DNA of 64,000 bases. Origin: Bordetella genomosp. 5 (GTDB lineage: Bacteria > Pseudomonadota > Gammaproteobacteria > Burkholderiales > Burkholderiaceae_B). This document shows, one piece after another, positions 60,619-64,000 of the stretch (position 1 is the first letter of the stretch; every line of letters begins with the position of its first letter). The notes beneath the pieces were generated by a model that was given only the letters and a program-made list of their open reading frames with translations, was not told the DNA's origin and ran no database searches. Made by a program: the position numbers and the translations under genes. The stretch lies in assembly GCF_002261475.1 (NCBI RefSeq), contig NZ_NEVN01000008.1, positions 62,001-126,000 of the forward strand, written 5' to 3'.

Positions 60619-62014
60619 GCAGCCCGAGCTGGTGTGCGCCGTGCTCGAACAAGAGCGCGTGATCGCCCTCACCCCGGCGGCGCGTGCGGCGGGCCTGCGC
60701 CTCGGCCTGCGCCGCGCCGGCGCGCTGGCGTTGTGTCCCGACGCGCTGCTGCTCGAGCGCGATCCGGCGGCCGAGGCCCGCACGCTCCAGGCCGCCGCGC
60801 TGTCCCTGCTGCAATACACGCCGCAGCTGGCCGTCCCCGACGGCGACAGCCTGCTGCTCGATGTGGGCGCGAGCCTGATGGTGTTCGGCGGCCCGCGCGC
60901 CCTCTACCGGCGTGTGCGCGACACCCTCGCGGCCCTGGACCTGCAGGCCGGCATCGCGGTGGCGCCGACCGCACGCGGTGCCTGGTTGCTGGCGCGCAGT
61001 CCGGGGCGGCGCCGGGTCTTGCGCGAACCCGCGCTCGCCCGCCGGCTCGATGCGCTGCCTCTCGTGCTGCTGCCCGAGGCCCAGCCCCGCCTGGCCTGGC
61101 TGCAGGGCCTGGGCTGCAAGCGCCTGGCCGACCTGCGGCGATTGCCGCGCGCGGGCCTGCAGCGGCGCAGTGATCCGGCGTTGCTGCGCGCGCTCGACGC
61201 CGCGTATGGCGATGCCGCCGAAGTCCACGCCTGGCTCACGCCGCCCGCGCATTTCGAGGCGCGCACCGAACTGATGGACTACGTGGAGCACGCCGAGGCG
61301 CTGTTGCATGTGAGCGGCCGCCTGACCGAACAACTGAGCGGCTGGCTGGGCGCGCAGCGGCTCGCGGTGCGCGCCATCACGCTCACGCTCGAACACGAAC
61401 GAGGCCGTCACGCGCGCGATCCCTCGCAACTGCATCTGGCCATGGCCGAGCCGGTGTGGCAGAGCGCGCACCTGCGCGGCCTGCTGCGCGAACGCCTGTC
61501 GCGGCTCGAGCTGGCCGCGCCCGTGATCGCCGTCACGCTGTCCGCGCCGCTCACCGTCGACATGCCCGCGATCAGCACCACGCTTTTTCCCGAGCCGGGC
61601 GGCAACGCCACCGATCACGCCCGCCTGCTCGACCTGCTGTGCGCGCGGCTCGGCCCCGAGCAGGTACGCCGGCCCGCCCCCCTGGCCGATCATCGGCCTG
61701 AAGTGGCCAACCGTTGGGTCGCCCTGGAGGCGGCGGGAGGCCGCCCGCCGGTGCTGCCGCCCGCCCTGGAACGGCCGTTCTGGCTGATCGAGCCCGCGCA
61801 GGCGCTCGAAATTCGCGCGCACCGGCCGGTCTACCAGGGCCAGGCGCTGCGCCTCACGCGCGGCCCCGAGCGCATCGAAAGCGGCTGGTGGGACGCCATC
61901 AATACCCAGCGCGATTACTTCGTGGCCGAAGACGCCGCGGGCGCGCGCTATTGGCTCTATCGCGAACGCGGCGGCGAGACCGCGCGCTGGTTCCTGCACG
62001 GACGCTACGCCTGA
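60551..62014 (+). CDS. imuB: Y-family polymerase-like protein ImuB
   Basis: ImuB is a Y-family relative lacking polymerase activity that bridges DnaE2, ImuA and the sliding clamp. The 487-residue protein starts MRLWIAVFLPRLPLDAARP, where catalytic Y polymerases have an acidic residue, and LLLDVGASLMVFGG in the palm motif, where they have a paired acid; this loss is typical of ImuB. The C-terminal 150 residues form the clamp- and partner-binding region. It overlaps imuA by 68 bases in another frame; dnaE2 starts 4 bases after its stop. Confidence 0.9.
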   Translation: MRLWIAVFLPRLPLDAARPHWSEQPELVCAVLEQERVIALTPAARAAGLRLGLRRAGALALCPDALLLERDPAAEARTLQAAALSLLQYTPQLAVPDGDSLLLDVGASLMVFGGPRALYRRVRDTLAALDLQAGIAVAPTARGAWLLARSPGRRRVLREPALARRLDALPLVLLPEAQPRLAWLQGLGCKRLADLRRLPRAGLQRRSDPALLRALDAAYGDAAEVHAWLTPPAHFEARTELMDYVEHAEALLHVSGRLTEQLSGWLGAQRLAVRAITLTLEHERGRHARDPSQLHLAMAEPVWQSAHLRGLLRERLSRLELAAPVIAVTLSAPLTVDMPAISTTLFPEPGGNATDHARLLDLLCARLGPEQVRRPAPLADHRPEVANRWVALEAAGGRPPVLPPALERPFWLIEPAQALEIRAHRPVYQGQALRLTRGPERIESGWWDAINTQRDYFVAEDAAGARYWLYRERGGETARWFLHGRYA

Positions 62015-62018
62015 TTCC

Positions 62019-64000
62019 ATGCAGCCACCCCACGAACCCGCCTCCCTGCCGCTCCCGCCCGCCGATATCGGCGCGGGGCTGCCCGGCTATGCCGAGCTCG
62101 ATTGCCAATCGAACTTCTCGTTCCTGCAAGGCGCCTCGCATCCCGAAGAGCTGGCCGAACGCGCGCATCGCCAGGGTTACGCCGCGCTCGCGCTCACCGA
62201 CGAATGCAGCGTGGCCGGCGTCGTGCGGGCCCATGTCGAGGCCGAAAAACTCGGGCTGGCGCTGATCGTGGGCAGCCGCTTCGTGCTCCACGACGAGCCC
62301 GGCCCGCCCATCGAACTGACCTTGCTCGCCCAGGATCGCGAGGGTTACGGCAATCTCACCGAGTTCATCACGCTGGGCCGCTCCCGCGCGGCCAAGGGCA
62401 GCTATCACCTGCGCGCCGACGATCTCGCCGCCCCGCCCGCCTCGCTCGCGCATCTGCGCGGCCTGCCGGGTTGCCTGGCCATCCTCACGCCCACTTACGG
62501 GCTGGACACCGCGCAGATCGTCGCGCAGGCCCGCTGGCTGGCCCGCGTGTTTGCGCAACGCGCCTGGCTCGGGCTCACGCTGCTGCATCGATCGCGCGAC
62601 GACCTGCATCGCGCCGCGCTGGACGCGGCGGCGCAGGCCGCGGCACTGCCTCAGGTGGCGGTCGGCCAGGTGCAGATGCACGTGCGCTCGCGCAAGCCGC
62701 TGCACGACACCCTCACCGCCATCCGCCTCGGCCGCCCGGTGGCGCAATGCGGCTACGAACTCGCGGCCAATGCCGAGCGGCATCTGCGCTCGCGTCTGCG
62801 GCTGGCGGGCCTGTACCCGCCCGCCGCGTTGGCGCAGACGCTCGAGATCGCGCGACGCTGCACGTTCTCACTGAAAGAGCTGCGCTACGAATATCCCGAC
62901 GAGATCGTGCCGCCGGGCGAAACCCCCGCCAGCTACCTGCGCCGCGCCACCTACGAAGGCGCGCGCGAGCGCTACCCGGACGGCGTGCCGCCGATCGTCG
63001 AGGCGCAGGTCGAAAAAGAACTCGAGCTCATTGCCGACCTCGGCTACGAGGCCTACTTCCTCACCGTCCATGACCTGGTCCGCGAGGCGCGCCGGCTGGG
63101 CATCCTGTGCCAGGGCCGCGGATCGGCGGCCAATTCGGCGGTCTGTTATTGCCTGGGCATCACCGCCGTCAATCCCGCCAACGGCAACGCGCTTTTCGAA
63201 CGCTTCATCAGCAGAGAGCGCAACGAGCCGCCCGATATCGACGTCGACTTCGAGCATCAGCGGCGCGAAGAGATCATCCAATATATTTACGGCAAATACG
63301 GCCGGCGCCGCGCGGCGCTCACCGCCGTCGTGATTTCGTATCGGCCCCGCAGTGTGCTGCGCGATACCGGCCGGGCATTGGGCATCGATCCGACCATCAT
63401 CGATGCGGTGGCGCGCGCGCACCAATGGTGGGACGGAAAAAAGGCCATGCTGCGCACGCTCGGCAACTGCGGGCTCGATCCGGCCTCGCGCGTGGCGCGC
63501 CAATGGGCCATCCTGTCCGAAACCCTGATGGGCTTCCCGCGCCACCTGTCGCAGCATCCGGGCGGCTTCGTGATGTCGCGCGGCCTGCTCTCGCGCCTGG
63601 TGCCCATCGAAAACGCCGCCATGGCCGATCGCAGCGTCGTGCAATGGGACAAGGACGACCTCGACGCGCTGGGCCTGCTCAAGGTCGACGTGCTCGCCCT
63701 GGGCATGCTCTCGGTGCTGCGCCGCGCGCTCGAACTGGCCGGCGCGCGCCGCGGCGAGCCGCTGGCCCTGCATCAGATTCCGCAAGACGACACGGCCACC
63801 TACGACATGATCTGCGAAGCCGACACGGTGGGTGTGTTCCAGATCGAGTCGCGCGCGCAGATGAGCATGCTGCCGCGCCTGCGGCCCCGCGAATACTACG
63901 ACCTCGTCGTGCAGGTGGCCATCGTCCGCCCGGGTCCGATCCAGGGCGGCATGGTGCACCCCTATCTGCGCCGGCGTCAGGGCAAAGAGCCCGAGACCTA
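62019..64000 (+). CDS. dnaE2: Error-prone DNA polymerase DnaE2 (partial)
   Basis: Replicative-type C-family polymerase that carries out damage-induced mutagenesis with ImuA/ImuB. Only the first 660 residues are in the window; the gene runs off the right edge. The start is the ATG at 62019, four bases after imuB. It shows the PHP-type N-terminus (YAELDCQSNFSFLQGASHPEE), the polymerase region CQGRGSAANSAVCYCLGI, and the catalytic PDIDVDFEH motif with the conserved acids. DnaE2 differs from DnaE1 in length (about 1050 versus 1160) and lacks its C-terminal OB/tau-binding part, but that end is not visible here. The LexA box upstream of imuA controls all three genes. Confidence 0.93.
   Translation, partial: MQPPHEPASLPLPPADIGAGLPGYAELDCQSNFSFLQGASHPEELAERAHRQGYAALALTDECSVAGVVRAHVEAEKLGLALIVGSRFVLHDEPGPPIELTLLAQDREGYGNLTEFITLGRSRAAKGSYHLRADDLAAPPASLAHLRGLPGCLAILTPTYGLDTAQIVAQARWLARVFAQRAWLGLTLLHRSRDDLHRAALDAAAQAAALPQVAVGQVQMHVRSRKPLHDTLTAIRLGRPVAQCGYELAANAERHLRSRLRLAGLYPPAALAQTLEIARRCTFSLKELRYEYPDEIVPPGETPASYLRRATYEGARERYPDGVPPIVEAQVEKELELIADLGYEAYFLTVHDLVREARRLGILCQGRGSAANSAVCYCLGITAVNPANGNALFERFISRERNEPPDIDVDFEHQRREEIIQYIYGKYGRRRAALTAVVISYRPRSVLRDTGRALGIDPTIIDAVARAHQWWDGKKAMLRTLGNCGLDPASRVARQWAILSETLMGFPRHLSQHPGGFVMSRGLLSRLVPIENAAMADRSVVQWDKDDLDALGLLKVDVLALGMLSVLRRALELAGARRGEPLALHQIPQDDTATYDMICEADTVGVFQIESRAQMSMLPRLRPREYYDLVVQVAIVRPGPIQGGMVHPYLRRRQGKEPET

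Overview
The window is 64 kb of GC-rich (by eye well above 60 %), gene-dense DNA. It looks like a betaproteobacterial chromosome, most likely family Alcaligenaceae (Bordetella/Achromobacter/Pigmentiphaga-like). The reasons are the Bug-type orphan solute-binding proteins, the glnA-glnL-glnG order, the cyoABCD-SURF1 cluster, the oxyR-recG pair and the imuA-imuB-dnaE2 cassette. No rRNA, tRNA, CRISPR array, transposase or phage gene was found. The assignment rests on gene content and remembered family resemblance, not on a database search.

Layout. 1-9.1 kb: edge of a group 2-type capsule locus. An ABC export operon (kpsM-kpsT-kpsE and a cut-off fourth gene) reads left; two glycosyltransferases and an unusual SGNH-hydrolase/TPR protein read right. 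9.2-13.5 kb: dps, oxyR, recG and ridA, all on the minus strand. 13.6-17.5 kb: a LysR regulator divergent from an AtuA-type pair and a Bug protein. 17.5-22.3 kb: ferredoxin-NADP reductase, then a Fur-type ferric iron ABC transporter. 22.3-25.2 kb: two pirins divergent from a LysR regulator with a perfect 12-bp-arm operator-like palindrome. 25.3-29.9 kb: sugar-acid catabolism (Bug, RraA-like aldolase, IlvD/Edd dehydratase) divergent from a FadR-type GntR regulator. 30-31 kb: an ankyrin-repeat protein.

31.3-37.4 kb: the nitrogen cluster glnA-glnL-glnG with a textbook sigma-54 promoter and NtrC site, then hemW and rdgB. 37.7-42.6 kb: an EAL-CBS-GGDEF protein, a SUKH (SMI1/KNR4) protein, Hsp15 and a chemoreceptor. 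42.7-46.4 kb: LysR, acyl-CoA dehydrogenase and MmgE/PrpD. 46.4-50 kb: rph, yicC, a GC-rich repeat and an MFS transporter. 50.2-55.4 kb: quinol oxidase cyoABCD plus SURF1. 55.4-59.6 kb: an EAL protein, AMP nucleosidase, an NlpC/P60 hydrolase and a YpfH-like esterase. 59.8 kb to the end: an SOS box followed by imuA-imuB-dnaE2, cut by the window edge.

The most rewarding points are the SGNH-TPR protein in the capsule locus, the dehydratase/RraA-like aldolase pairing, an acyl-CoA dehydrogenase whose catalytic glutamate seems to sit in the isovaleryl/long-chain position, several operator palindromes, hairpins between fbpA and fbpB, and an 8-bp tandem repeat that begins exactly at a stop codon.
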